Made by a program: the position numbers and the translations under genes
The notes under the pieces: model-generated
Told to the model about the DNA's origin: nothing
Seen by the model: only the letters and a program-made list of their open reading frames with translations
Database searches by the model: none
In this document: piece by piece, positions 9,414 through 18,168 of the stretch
Layout of the letters: each line of letters opens with the position of its first letter
How positions within the stretch are numbered: position 1 is the first letter of the stretch
Origin: Frondihabitans sp. PhB188
Lineage (GTDB): Bacteria > Actinomycetota > Actinomycetes > Actinomycetales > Microbacteriaceae
Assembly (NCBI RefSeq): GCF_003752365.1
Contig: NZ_RJUO01000004.1
Location: forward strand, 224,355-288,354
Length of the DNA stretch: 64,000 nucleotides
Reading direction: 5' to 3'

Positions 9414-10775
9414 TCAGAACGCGGCGTCGAGCTCCCGTTCGCGATCGCTCGACGCGGCGGAGAACGCGCGGCGCAGTGCTTCGCGCAGGTGCTCGGACGA
9501 CGAGTCGACGATCTCGGTGAAGCCCAGGCGGCGGGCCTCGGACGCACGCTGCTTCGACGACGACACGGGGCGGATCTCGCCGGCGAGGCTGATCTCGCCG
9601 ACGGCTGCGAGCGTGTGCGGGAACGACTTCTCGCGACTCGCGGAGGCGAGGGCCAGGGCGATGGCGAGATCGGCGCCGGGCTCGGTGATCTTGATGCCGC
9701 CGACGGTGGAGACGTAGACGTCGGCGTCGCTGAGGCGGATTCCGGCGCGGCGTTCGAGCACCGCCAGCAGCATCGCCACGCGCGACGAGTCGACGCCGTT
9801 GACGATGCGGCGGGGCTGCGGCGCCGTGCTCGCGACGATCAGCGCCTGGATCTCGACGGGCAGTGCGCGGCGGCCCTCCATGGCGATGGTGATGCAGGTG
9901 CCGCTGACCGGAGTGCTGGTGCGCGACATGAACAGCCCGGAGGGATCAGCGACCTCGGCGATGCCGTCGCCCGTCATCTCGAAGCAGCCGACCTCGTCGG
10001 TGGGGCCGAAGCGGTTCTTGTGGGCACGGACGAACCGCAACGAGGTCTGCCGGTCGCCCTCGAACTGGCAGACGACGTCAACGAGGTGCTCGAGCAGTCG
10101 TGGCCCGGCGATCGAGCCGTCTTTCGTGACGTGGCCGACGAGCAGGATCGGCACGTTGCGGTCTTTCGAGACGCGCACGAGCGTCGACGCGACCTCGCGC
10201 ACCTGCGACGGGCCGCCGGCCATGCCCTCGCTGGCCGACGACGACACCGTCTGCACGGAGTCGACGATCACGAGCGACGGGTTGACCTGCTCGATCTGGC
10301 CGAGGATGACGCCGAGGTCGACCTCGGCGGCGAGGTACAGGTTGGGGTTGAGGGCGCCGGTGCGGGCGGCACGAAGGCGAACCTGCTGCGCGGACTCCTC
10401 GGCGGTGACGTACAGGACCCGGGCACCCTGCTGGGCGGCGCGCGACGCGACCTCGAGCAGCAGCGTCGACTTGCCGACCCCTGGTTCACCCGACAGCAGG
10501 ATCGCGGCACCGGGCACGATCCCGCCCCCGAGCACGCGGTCGAACTCGTCGATCCCGCTCGGCCAGTGCGAGACGCGGTCGGCCGCCACCTCGGTGATCG
10601 GCCGGGCGACGCGGTCGGCGGGGACAGCGACAGCCGCGACGCCGCGGGTCGAAGCGACGGCGGCAGTGGCGTCGACGACGGTGCCCCACGACTGGCACTC
10701 GGCGCAGCGGCCGACCCACTTGATGCTCGACCAGCCGCACTCGGTGCAGCGGAAGGTCGACGTGGGGCGAGGCAT
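9414..10775 (-). CDS. radA: DNA repair protein RadA (Sms)
   Basis: RecA-like helicase that drives branch migration in recombination. The 453-aa protein has the N-terminal zinc finger (C10, C13, C24, C27), Walker A GEPGVGKST at residues 96-104, Walker B LVIVDSVQT, the RadA-specific KNRFG motif near residue 253 and the C-terminal Lon-like domain (GGIKITEPGADLAIALA). The ATG follows TAGAGT by 6 nt with no Shine-Dalgarno sequence, so it is probably leaderless. Confidence 0.97.
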   Translation of the reverse strand: MPRPTSTFRCTECGWSSIKWVGRCAECQSWGTVVDATAAVASTRGVAAVAVPADRVARPITEVAADRVSHWPSGIDEFDRVLGGGIVPGAAILLSGEPGVGKSTLLLEVASRAAQQGARVLYVTAEESAQQVRLRAARTGALNPNLYLAAEVDLGVILGQIEQVNPSLVIVDSVQTVSSSASEGMAGGPSQVREVASTLVRVSKDRNVPILLVGHVTKDGSIAGPRLLEHLVDVVCQFEGDRQTSLRFVRAHKNRFGPTDEVGCFEMTGDGIAEVADPSGLFMSRTSTPVSGTCITIAMEGRRALPVEIQALIVASTAPQPRRIVNGVDSSRVAMLLAVLERRAGIRLSDADVYVSTVGGIKITEPGADLAIALALASASREKSFPHTLAAVGEISLAGEIRPVSSSKQRASEARRLGFTEIVDSSSEHLREALRRAFSAASSDRERELDAAF

Positions 10776-10995
10776 GCGGCAACTCTAGGCGGAGCCTCCG
10801 ACAAACGGCGGGAGGCGTCCACAGGCCCCGCTCCGGCTCCGCAATTTCAAGGAGTTTTTTGCGCCAGCGGGCCGAGATCGGCACGAGCAGGCCCACGCCG
10901 GCGAGTTTCTCCTTGAACTTCTGGGTGGGGGCGGGAGGCGGCGGCGAGGGGCCTCTTGCGAGCGTGGGGGAGGGCGGCGGCCGGGAGTTCCTACG

Positions 10996-11856
10996 CTAGG
11001 GAGAGGGGGTGGAGGAGGCGGCGGAGGCGCCCTGCGCCCGCTCGGCGACGGCGGCCGCGACGGAGGTCACACGGCGTGAGGCGGTCACGTCGGCGGCGGT
11101 GCGCTCCGCCGCGATGCGGGCCAGCCGGGCGTCGATGGCCGGGTAGAACGCCGACGCCCACACGCGGTAGCCGTCGTCGTTGGGGTGGAAGAGGTCGGCG
11201 GCCGAGTTGCGGAGCGTGCGCACGTAGCCCTGCTTGCGCGTCGTCGCGTAGAGCGGCGCGACGGCGAGGCCGAGCTCGTCGGCGACCCGGCGGACGATGA
11301 CGTTGGCCTCGGCGACCTTGCGCTCGAGGTCGGGCAGCACCATGAAGGGCATGTCGGCGACGATCGCGTGCGAGGGGAGCGCCCCGTAGATCGCGCGGAT
11401 GTTCTTCTCGAACTTCTTGGGGGTGAAGTCGGCGATGTCGTTCGCTCCGATCGAGACGGTCATGACGTCGGCGGGCAGGTCGACCAGCCGCGGCAGCTGG
11501 TTCAGCCTGCACAGGTGCGTGGTCGCTCCGGCGACGCTGAGGTTCTTGACTCCGACGGTGCCGTGCGTGGTGCGGCGCATGTGCGCGGCGATCCGCCCGA
11601 CGTAGCTGCGCCACGGCTTCGACGCCCCGATGCCCTGCGCCGCGGAGTCGCCCAGCGCCACGTAGTTCAGGGCCCCCTCGCGGGCGAACCGCTCGCGCCA
11701 CCACTTGGAGTTGACGGGCAGCGTGCTGTTCAGGACGTCGGCGGCGCCCTGCCGGCGCTTCATGAAGCGGCGGTACGCGTATGTTCCTGCAGCCGTCGCG
11801 GCGGCGCTCCCGCCGACGGCCCCGAGCACCCGAACCACCACAGCAGACTTGGTCAT
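10996..11856 (-). CDS. SGNH/GDSL-family hydrolase, membrane-anchored
   Basis: Likely esterase or lipase. Of 286 aa, the first 30 form a hydrophobic anchor (VVVRVLGAVGGSAAATAAGTYAY). Block I GDS is at residues 69-71 with nucleophile Ser71, block III appears as IGANDI, and the catalytic Asp/His pair as DLFHPNDDGY. The C-terminus is an Ala/Ser-rich tail. I chose the ATG at 11856: TATCGT lies 6 nt upstream, fitting a leaderless transcript, whereas the longer frame to 11988 runs into the tRNA. Substrate unknown. Confidence 0.88.
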   Translation of the reverse strand: MTKSAVVVRVLGAVGGSAAATAAGTYAYRRFMKRRQGAADVLNSTLPVNSKWWRERFAREGALNYVALGDSAAQGIGASKPWRSYVGRIAAHMRRTTHGTVGVKNLSVAGATTHLCRLNQLPRLVDLPADVMTVSIGANDIADFTPKKFEKNIRAIYGALPSHAIVADMPFMVLPDLERKVAEANVIVRRVADELGLAVAPLYATTRKQGYVRTLRNSAADLFHPNDDGYRVWASAFYPAIDARLARIAAERTAADVTASRRVTSVAAAVAERAQGASAASSTPSP

Positions 11857-11958
11857 GACGGCACGATACGCCCGAACCCCGGCGATCAGATGCGCAGGAA
11901 CTCCCCGCCCCACCCAGCCGATTCGGCCCGGCTTCGAAAATGTACTAAACTCTCTCCC

Positions 11959-12049
11959 GGTACCGTGTCCGAGCGGCCGAAGGATCATGTCTCGAAAACA
12001 TGTGTGGGGGTTAACTCCACCGTGGGTTCAAATCCCACCGGTACCGCCA
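11959..12049 (+). tRNA. tRNA-Ser (anticodon CGA)
   Basis: The acceptor stem GGTACCG (11959-11965) pairs with CGGTACC (12039-12045); the discriminator is G12046 and CCA (12047-12049) is encoded. The anticodon CGA is at 11993-11995 within CATGTCTCGAAAACATG. The long variable arm and GGTTCAAATCC T-loop are those of serine tRNA. Reads UCG codons. tRNA-Ser 3' ends are common island integration sites. Confidence 0.97.
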
Positions 12050-12051
12050 CA

Positions 12052-12079
12052 GAAAACCCCCGTTCAGCCGGGGGTTTTC
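12052..12079 (+). terminator. tRNA-Ser terminator
   Basis: A perfect 11-bp stem GAAAACCCCCG / CGGGGGTTTTC lies 2 nt after the encoded CCA. Confidence 0.88.
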
Positions 12080-12447
12080 TTGGTTTTGAGAACGACTGTG
12101 GTGCAGATTTGGTGCATCGTTCGAACGGTGCTTCCTGATCATCGACGTCGGTAGAAGTGCGTGCGGACGCCCGCCTCTGTCCCCGTGAAGCGATATGAGT
12201 CGGCTCATCAGGCGCTCTCATGCACGCGGGAGCGGGCGCAGCAAACTTCCTGGCAGGGCCAACTCTCGATGGAGAACTGTCTGACACCGGGCGCCCGATC
12301 CCTGTTCAGACGATCCGCGCATCACGCTGAACCAGAACATCCAGTCGGAGCGGCTGAACGCGTGCGGCTCATCTGGCGGCACCTGGTGCCTCTTGCAGGT
12401 CGCTTGGCGCTTCGATGATGCAGCGTCAGCTCGGCTTCCGAAGCGGC
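12080..12447 (+). other. Non-coding gap between tRNA-Ser and the IS element
   Basis: About 370 bp with no convincing gene. It contains GGTGCAGATTTGGTGCATCG near 12100, a direct repeat of GGTGCA flanking ATTT. Short ORFs are unrelated to anything I know. Base composition is lower in GC than the radA region. It is probably debris left by integration or deletion next to the tRNA. Confidence 0.4.
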
Positions 12448-12472
12448 GTCTGTCAGATTTCGTGTGTAACTG
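12448..12472 (+). repeat. IS256-type terminal inverted repeat, left
   Basis: Begins GTCTGTCAG and ends GTGTAACTG; 21 of 25 positions match the reverse complement of the right end. Confidence 0.85.
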
Positions 12473-12480
12473 GCGGTCGG

Positions 12481-13773
12481 CTAGTTGATTCCTAGGCGGT
12501 CGCCGTAGGTCATTGCGAGGGTGTTCAGGATAGCTTTCCACCCGGCGATCTCGCCTGTCGGGTTGGCTCGGTTCTGGCGGCGTTCGAGGATCGCGAGATA
12601 CATCACCTTGAGTGCGGATTGTTCGTTCGGGAAGTGCCCGCGACGTCTTGTCGCCTGCCGGAACCGGGCGTTTAACGACTCGATCCCGTTCGTCGTATAG
12701 ATCAGCTTCCGGATCTCGAGCGGGTAGTCCAGGATCGGGGTGAACTCACCCCATGACCGCCGCCACATGGCGACCATCGCCGGATAGATCGGCTCCCACT
12801 CCTTCGCGAACTCATCAAACCGCTGCTCGGCCGCTTTCACGGTCGGCGCCTGGTAGACCTTCTTCAAGTGGTCCGCGATCGACTTCCAATACTTCCGCGA
12901 CGCGAACCGGAGGCTGTTGCGGACGAGGTGCACCACGCAGGTCTGCACGGTCGCCATCGGCCACGTCGCCTGGATCGAGTCCGGCAGTCCCTTGAGCCCG
13001 TCGCAGCAGACGAACAGGACGTCTTGAACGCCGCGGTTTTTCAGCTCGGTGAGCATGTTCATCCACTGCTTGGACCCCTCCCCACCGGTCGGCCCGACCC
13101 ACATGCCGAGGACGTCTCGGTGGCCATCGAGGTCGATTCCTAACGCCACATACACGGGCCGGTTCCCGACTTGGCCGTCTCGGACCTTCATGACGATCGC
13201 GTCGATCAGGATCACCGGGTAGATCGAATCGAGCGGGCGGGCCTGCCACGCCTGCATGTCATCCAGGACCCGGTCGGTGACCTTCGACACCAGCTCCCTC
13301 GAGATCTCCTGCCCATAGACGTCCGAGAGGTGGGCTTGGATGTCGCCGGTCGTCATCCCCTTCGCATAGAGCGACACGACGGCCTCGTCGAACCCGGCGA
13401 TCCTTCTCTGGTACTTCGGCACGATGGCCGGCTCGAACGTTCCCTGCCGGTCTCTCGGGACTTGCACCGTGATCTCGCCGATCTCGGTCCGCACTGTTTT
13501 CGGTGTCGACCCGTTCCTCGAGTTGTCCCCGTTGCGGCCGACGACCCCGTGCTTGTCATAGCCGAGATGGTCCGACATCTCGACTTCCAGCGCGGTCTGG
13601 AGGACTTGGCGGGTCAGCCCGGTGAGGAGCCCGTTCGGGCCGGTCAGCTCGATGCCCTGGCCTTTCGCGGACTCGACCAGCTCCGCCGCTAAAGCGGCGA
13701 AGTCCGTCTCGGCCGGCAACGGCCGGCCCGTTTCGGGATCAAAGCGGACGTGTTTCTGAATGTCGCGGTTCAT
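12481..13773 (-). CDS. IS256-family (mutator-type) transposase
   Basis: DDE transposase of 430 aa, full length for IS256. The catalytic residues can be placed: first Asp in VILIDAIVMKVRDG, second Asp in VCCDGLKGLP, Glu in NGIESLNARFRQATRRRGHF. The N-terminal domain (LTRQVLQTALEVEMSDHLGY) is typical. I start at the ATG at 13773 (MNRDIQKH), preceded by a GGGGAAAA ribosome site, rather than the longer frame from 13800. No stop or frameshift is present, so it may be active. Confidence 0.95.
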   Translation of the reverse strand: MNRDIQKHVRFDPETGRPLPAETDFAALAAELVESAKGQGIELTGPNGLLTGLTRQVLQTALEVEMSDHLGYDKHGVVGRNGDNSRNGSTPKTVRTEIGEITVQVPRDRQGTFEPAIVPKYQRRIAGFDEAVVSLYAKGMTTGDIQAHLSDVYGQEISRELVSKVTDRVLDDMQAWQARPLDSIYPVILIDAIVMKVRDGQVGNRPVYVALGIDLDGHRDVLGMWVGPTGGEGSKQWMNMLTELKNRGVQDVLFVCCDGLKGLPDSIQATWPMATVQTCVVHLVRNSLRFASRKYWKSIADHLKKVYQAPTVKAAEQRFDEFAKEWEPIYPAMVAMWRRSWGEFTPILDYPLEIRKLIYTTNGIESLNARFRQATRRRGHFPNEQSALKVMYLAILERRQNRANPTGEIAGWKAILNTLAMTYGDRLGIN

Positions 13774-13823
13774 GCGTGATTTTCCCCATCCCACAGCCAA
13801 TGGCTGCGGATGTCACGCCGACG

Positions 13824-13848
13824 CAGTTACACAAGATTCCTGACAGAC
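13824..13848 (-). repeat. IS256-type terminal inverted repeat, right
   Basis: Reads CAGTTACAC ... CTGACAGAC on the + strand, the imperfect complement of the left end. Confidence 0.85.
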
Positions 13849-13921
13849 CCCAGCCAAGGACCAAGCCGATCCCGAGGACGAACCCGGGACCGAGTTCAAT
13901 TACCACGACTTCGACAGCTGA
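13849..13921 (+). pseudogene. 3' remnant of a small acidic-tail gene cut by the IS
   Basis: Directly outside the IS right end, the + frame reads PAKDQADPEDEPGTEFNYHDF and DS before a TGA at 13919-13921. The ending resembles that of the small gene at 33329-33601 (FDFEGYNLEH), and like that gene it is followed by a convergent DUF7882-type frame. I infer that this is the last 24 codons of a paralogue whose 5' part was removed at the IS insertion. Confidence 0.45.
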
Positions 13922-13924
13922 CAC

Positions 13925-14164
13925 CTACCGGCTGGCCATCTCCAAATGGGTGACGGCCCGGCTAGTGGAGGCATTGTCCTCGAGTTCTGGCGTGACGACG
14001 AGACCGCTATTGCTGTTCGCACGAAGAGTGAGCTGCTCAAGCCAGCGCCGCTTGATCGGAACGCTCGCCGTCTCGTATCGGAAATACAATGGGATCGCGT
14101 CGCTGACCCAGATCGACGCGCGACCTGAACCCTGGGACAGCGGCATCGTCCGAAGCTGGCTCAT
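13925..14164 (-). pseudogene. Truncated DUF7882-family paralogue
   Basis: Residues GSGRASIWVSDAIPLYFRYE followed by WLEQLTLRANSNSGLVVTPE align well with the intact DUF7882-type protein at 33823-34146 (GDGRTSIWLHPSIPLVYKYY, WIHALEMSANTNAGLHIVPE). Only the C-terminal two-thirds is present. Upstream (about 14165-14260) the frame RTFLSFSLELEIRGR resembles the missing N-terminal half but ends in an in-frame TAG. It is most likely a decayed copy. Its stop lies 3 nt from that of the convergent remnant. Confidence 0.6.
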
Positions 14165-14274
14165 AGGCGTTCCGGGTTGTTTCTGCCGTGGCTAGCGTCC
14201 TCTGATTTCGAGCTCGAGGGAGAAGCTCAGGAACGTGCGGAGAAGGAGCGAGAGGTCGCTACGGTCTTACGACA

Positions 14275-14577
14275 ATGGTTTCAAGTGCGCGCGGTGGCCT
14301 TATCGCTCTGGAAATCTGTGATGCCTTCGGCGCTCCAGTGAATATTCCGATCGTGACGTCGGCGTTTCACGAGCTTATGGGCCGGGCGGGCGTTCTTCGG
14401 GAACGCACTATCCACGAGGACCTCAGCGAGGGTGTGCTCATGGAGTGCGGTCATCTGCTAAGCATGAGCAATCTTGTTAGCGCCAATCTCGGAGTGTGCG
14501 TTCCGACCGTTCAAGAAATCATGCGGGCCCAATTGAGCGTCACGACGTCCTGGCTCGAGGCCACCCAGTCAGGCTAA
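14275..14577 (+). CDS. Hypothetical protein (100 aa)
   Basis: Unrecognised. The frame encodes a soluble-looking protein beginning MVSSARGGLIALEICDAFG with no membrane segment or signal. No good ribosome-binding site precedes the ATG, though TACGGT lies 9 nt upstream. It sits among gene fragments in the island and converges on the ECF sigma gene. Codon third positions are GC-rich but less than in the core genes. It may be a remnant of a larger gene. Confidence 0.35.
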   Translation: MVSSARGGLIALEICDAFGAPVNIPIVTSAFHELMGRAGVLRERTIHEDLSEGVLMECGHLLSMSNLVSANLGVCVPTVQEIMRAQLSVTTSWLEATQSG

Positions 14578-14616
14578 GAAGCATCGTCGATGCCATGCCC
14601 TGGGCGTGTCGGCGAG

Positions 14617-15195
14617 CTAAGCAGCATTTACGACGAGCTTCCGGAGGGCGATGAGGCTGTCCCGAAGGCGTGTTTTCATTGTGCCAAGAGGGACACCAGC
14701 TCGCACCGCTGCCTCCGTGTTGGTCAGCCCCTCAAAGTACGTCAGCTCTAACGCTTCTCGCTGATAGGGGGTGAGTTGACCCATAGCGGCGCGAACGCGC
14801 CGGTGCTCCAGTTGCGCTTCGGCGGTCCCGGCAACGTCATCGACTGATCCTTCGAAATTTCGAATACCCACGGTCAGGTCTCGGTCCCGGCTCGACTGAG
14901 ACGAACGAACACGATCGATGGCCCTTCGGTGAGCCATGGTCAACGCCCACGATGCCGCCTTTCCCCTCGTCGGGTCAAACCGTGACGCGGTCTGCCATAT
15001 CTCGAGGAACACATCCTGAGTCACTTCTTCTGACTGTGCGGGGTCGACCAGCACTCGCTTGATGAGACCGAACACACGGCCGCAGATCCGGTCGTAGAAC
15101 ACGGCGAAAGCGTCGTGATTCCCCTCCGCAACCAAAGCAAGGAGGTCTTCGTCTGTTCGTGGTGCGTCGGGCGGTGGGGCAGCGGCAAGCGTCAT
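14617..15195 (-). CDS. ECF sigma factor, SigK-like (ECF19 type)
   Basis: Extracytoplasmic-function sigma factor of 192 aa from the ATG at 15195 (MTLAAAPPPDAP). Region 2 spans EVTQDVFLEIWQTASRFDP and SWALTMAHRRAIDRVRSSQ; region 4 spans LTPYQREALELTYFEGLTN and GVPLGTMKTRLRDSLIALRK. SigK genes are normally followed by the anti-sigma gene rskA; here none follows within the neighbouring 1 kb on either side. It is divergent from the alcohol dehydrogenase operon, so that operon is a possible target. Confidence 0.85.
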   Translation of the reverse strand: MTLAAAPPPDAPRTDEDLLALVAEGNHDAFAVFYDRICGRVFGLIKRVLVDPAQSEEVTQDVFLEIWQTASRFDPTRGKAASWALTMAHRRAIDRVRSSQSSRDRDLTVGIRNFEGSVDDVAGTAEAQLEHRRVRAAMGQLTPYQREALELTYFEGLTNTEAAVRAGVPLGTMKTRLRDSLIALRKLVVNAA

Positions 15196-15394
15196 CGGGT
15201 TGTCCTTGAGTGCCGCAATCTCGGCACGACGAACTGCGCCAGTCGGGTCAGGAGCAGATGACTGCACGCTATGCGTTCGCATACAACCACGCGCCCCCAG
15301 AACAGGGGTAGACCGGCCCGCCCGAAGGCCCTCGCTCGACGTGTACCCCACTTGAAGGAGCCTCTCGCTAAGGCCGCCTACCGTCCCCGTCATC

Positions 15395-15417
15395 GGTGAC
15401 CTGAGGATCAGGTCGCC
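15395..15417 (+). promoter_or_regulatory. Inverted repeat upstream of ADH operon
   Basis: GGTGACCTGA - gga - TCAGGTCGCC pairs at 9 of 10 positions, 22 bp before the GTG of the dehydrogenase gene and just downstream of a TACCGT -10-like box (15379-15384). A repressor operator or a 5' hairpin are both possible. Confidence 0.4.
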
Positions 15418-15439
15418 CCGACTCGAGGAGCACATCCGC

Positions 15440-16575
<1,136 letters not shown>

Positions 16576-16579
<4 letters not shown>

Positions 16580-16914
16580 CGAAGGACGACCACGAAGACA
16601 CCCGCCACGAGTTCGGCCAGGCGGTGAACATGACCGCATCCGAAATCGAGGAGTGGCTCGGCACAGACGAGTCGAAAGGGGTCGGGCAGAAGACCGACGG
16701 TCACGAGTCGGTCGGGCACGAGAGCGGCCGCCACATCATCAGGATCCTGAAAAAGAAGCAGGCGGACCTGACCGACGCCGACTACGCCCACATGCGGAAG
16801 GTGATCGGCTACGTCGCCCGCCATTCCAAGCAACGCCCCGAAGGTGACATCAGCGAGACTCCGTGGAGGTACTCGCTGATGAACTGGGGCAACGACCCGC
16901 AGAAGAAGAAGTAG
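16576..16914 (+). CDS. DUF3140-family protein
   Basis: A 112-aa protein with the DUF3140 pattern: EIEEWLGTDESKGVGQK, then GHESGRHIIRILKKKQADLT, DADYAHMRKVIGYVARH and the ending WRYSLMNWGNDP. Function unknown; basic and soluble. The GTG at 16576 overlaps the TGA of the preceding dehydrogenase, so it depends on translation of that gene. In other actinobacteria, from memory, these proteins also lie near stress genes. Confidence 0.85.
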
Positions 16915-16947
16915 ACCGGCGAAGCCGGCAGAACGAAGGAGTACCTC

Positions 16948-18168
16948 ATGAAGGCAGTCGTCTGGCACGGAGTCGGCAATATCAGCCTCGACTCGGTCGC
17001 GGATCCTACGATCCAGGAGCCCACCGACGCGATCGTCGAGATCACGAGGAGCGCCATCTGCGGCACGGATCTCCACTTCATCCGCGGCACGATGGCTGGT
17101 ATGAACGAGGGCACGATCCTCGGGCATGAGGCGGTCGGCGTTGTCCGCGAGGTCGGTTCGTCGGTGCGCGGCTTCACCGCGGGCGACAGGGTGATCATCA
17201 ACTCGACCATCTCGTGCGGCGTCTGCCGGTACTGCCGCGTAGGGCAAACGGCCCAGTGCGACTTTGCAAACCCGAACGGCCCGTCGGCCGGCACCAGCTT
17301 CTTCGGTGGCCCCGCTGGCACCGGCCCGGTCAATGGCCTCCAAGCCGAGTTCGCCCGGGTGCCGTTCGCACAGAACACCCTCACGCCGATCCCCGATGGC
17401 GTCACCGACGATCAGGCCATCCTGCTGTCGGACATCTTCCCCACGTCGTGGTTCGGAGCGCAGCTCGCTGGCATCCGCCGAGGTGACACTGTCGCCGTTT
17501 ACGGTGCGGGCATCGTCGGCCAGCTGGCCGTCGCCTCCGCGTTCCGACAGGGCGCCTCGCGCGTCTTCGCCGTCGACGGCATCCAGACCCGGCTCGCGGT
17601 CGCCCTCGGCCAGCATGCCGAGGTGGTCGACTTCAACGCCGAGGACCCGGTGGAGGCGATCATGGACGCCACGCGTGGCATGGGCGTCGACGCGGTCATC
17701 GACGCGGTAGGCGTCGACGCGCAGAGTCCGAAGTCGGGTCCGGCGGCCGAGGCTGCCGCCGAGCAGTCCGACGAGTTCGCGCGCGAGGTCGAGCAGGTGG
17801 CGCCCGAGCAGAACACCGACGGCGACAACTGGATCCCCGGTGACGCTCCGTCGCAGGCCGCGCAGTGGGCCGTCCAGACCGTTGCCAAGTACGGGCGCGT
17901 CGGCATCATCGGCGTGTACTCGCCTGACATGGCGAGCTACCCGATCGGGGCCGCCATGAACAAGAACCTGACAATCCGCATGGGCAACTGCGACCACCAC
18001 TCCGTGACGCCGCCGCTGGTAGACCTCGTCGCCTCCGGCCTCTTCGACCCGACGGCGTTCATCACGCAGGACCTGCCGACGACTTCCGCGATCGACGCCT
18101 ACGAGAACTTCGACCGGCGTGAGGAGGGCTGGCTGAAGACGGTCCTCGAAGTGAAGGCGGCGAGCTGA
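16948..18168 (+). CDS. Zinc-dependent alcohol dehydrogenase (copy B1)
   Basis: Medium-chain dehydrogenase of 406 aa. Catalytic zinc ligands lie in SAICGTDLHFIRG and GHEAVGVV; the structural-zinc cysteines are in CGVCRYCRVGQTAQC; the Rossmann loop is GAGIVGQLA. An extra acidic insertion (about residues 255-300, EQSDEFAREVEQVAPEQNTD) separates the Rossmann fold from the C-terminal lobe. ATG follows GGAG. Its TGA overlaps the ATG of the ThDP enzyme (TGATG). Its closest relative in the window is the gene at 24693. Confidence 0.9.
   Translation: MKAVVWHGVGNISLDSVADPTIQEPTDAIVEITRSAICGTDLHFIRGTMAGMNEGTILGHEAVGVVREVGSSVRGFTAGDRVIINSTISCGVCRYCRVGQTAQCDFANPNGPSAGTSFFGGPAGTGPVNGLQAEFARVPFAQNTLTPIPDGVTDDQAILLSDIFPTSWFGAQLAGIRRGDTVAVYGAGIVGQLAVASAFRQGASRVFAVDGIQTRLAVALGQHAEVVDFNAEDPVEAIMDATRGMGVDAVIDAVGVDAQSPKSGPAAEAAAEQSDEFAREVEQVAPEQNTDGDNWIPGDAPSQAAQWAVQTVAKYGRVGIIGVYSPDMASYPIGAAMNKNLTIRMGNCDHHSVTPPLVDLVASGLFDPTAFITQDLPTTSAIDAYENFDRREEGWLKTVLEVKAAS

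Larger units (their letters stand above)
12448..13848 (-). mobile_element. IS256-family insertion sequence (1.4 kb)
   Basis: Bounded by imperfect 25-bp terminal inverted repeats (21 of 25 matching) and containing a single transposase gene read on the minus strand. The size is right for IS256. The 8 bases outside each end (gaagcggc and cccagcca) do not match, so no target duplication is visible; the flanks have probably rearranged since insertion. The right end abuts a truncated small gene, and the element lies 400 bp from tRNA-Ser. Confidence 0.9.

Noticed and set aside
12039-12049. Second copy of tRNA-Ser 3' end as an attachment site
   Set aside because: I searched by eye at the island's apparent right edge and at other joins and found no copy, so no att pair is claimed.
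12440-13856. Target-site duplication of the IS256 element
   Set aside because: The 8 bases on either side do not match; none is claimed.
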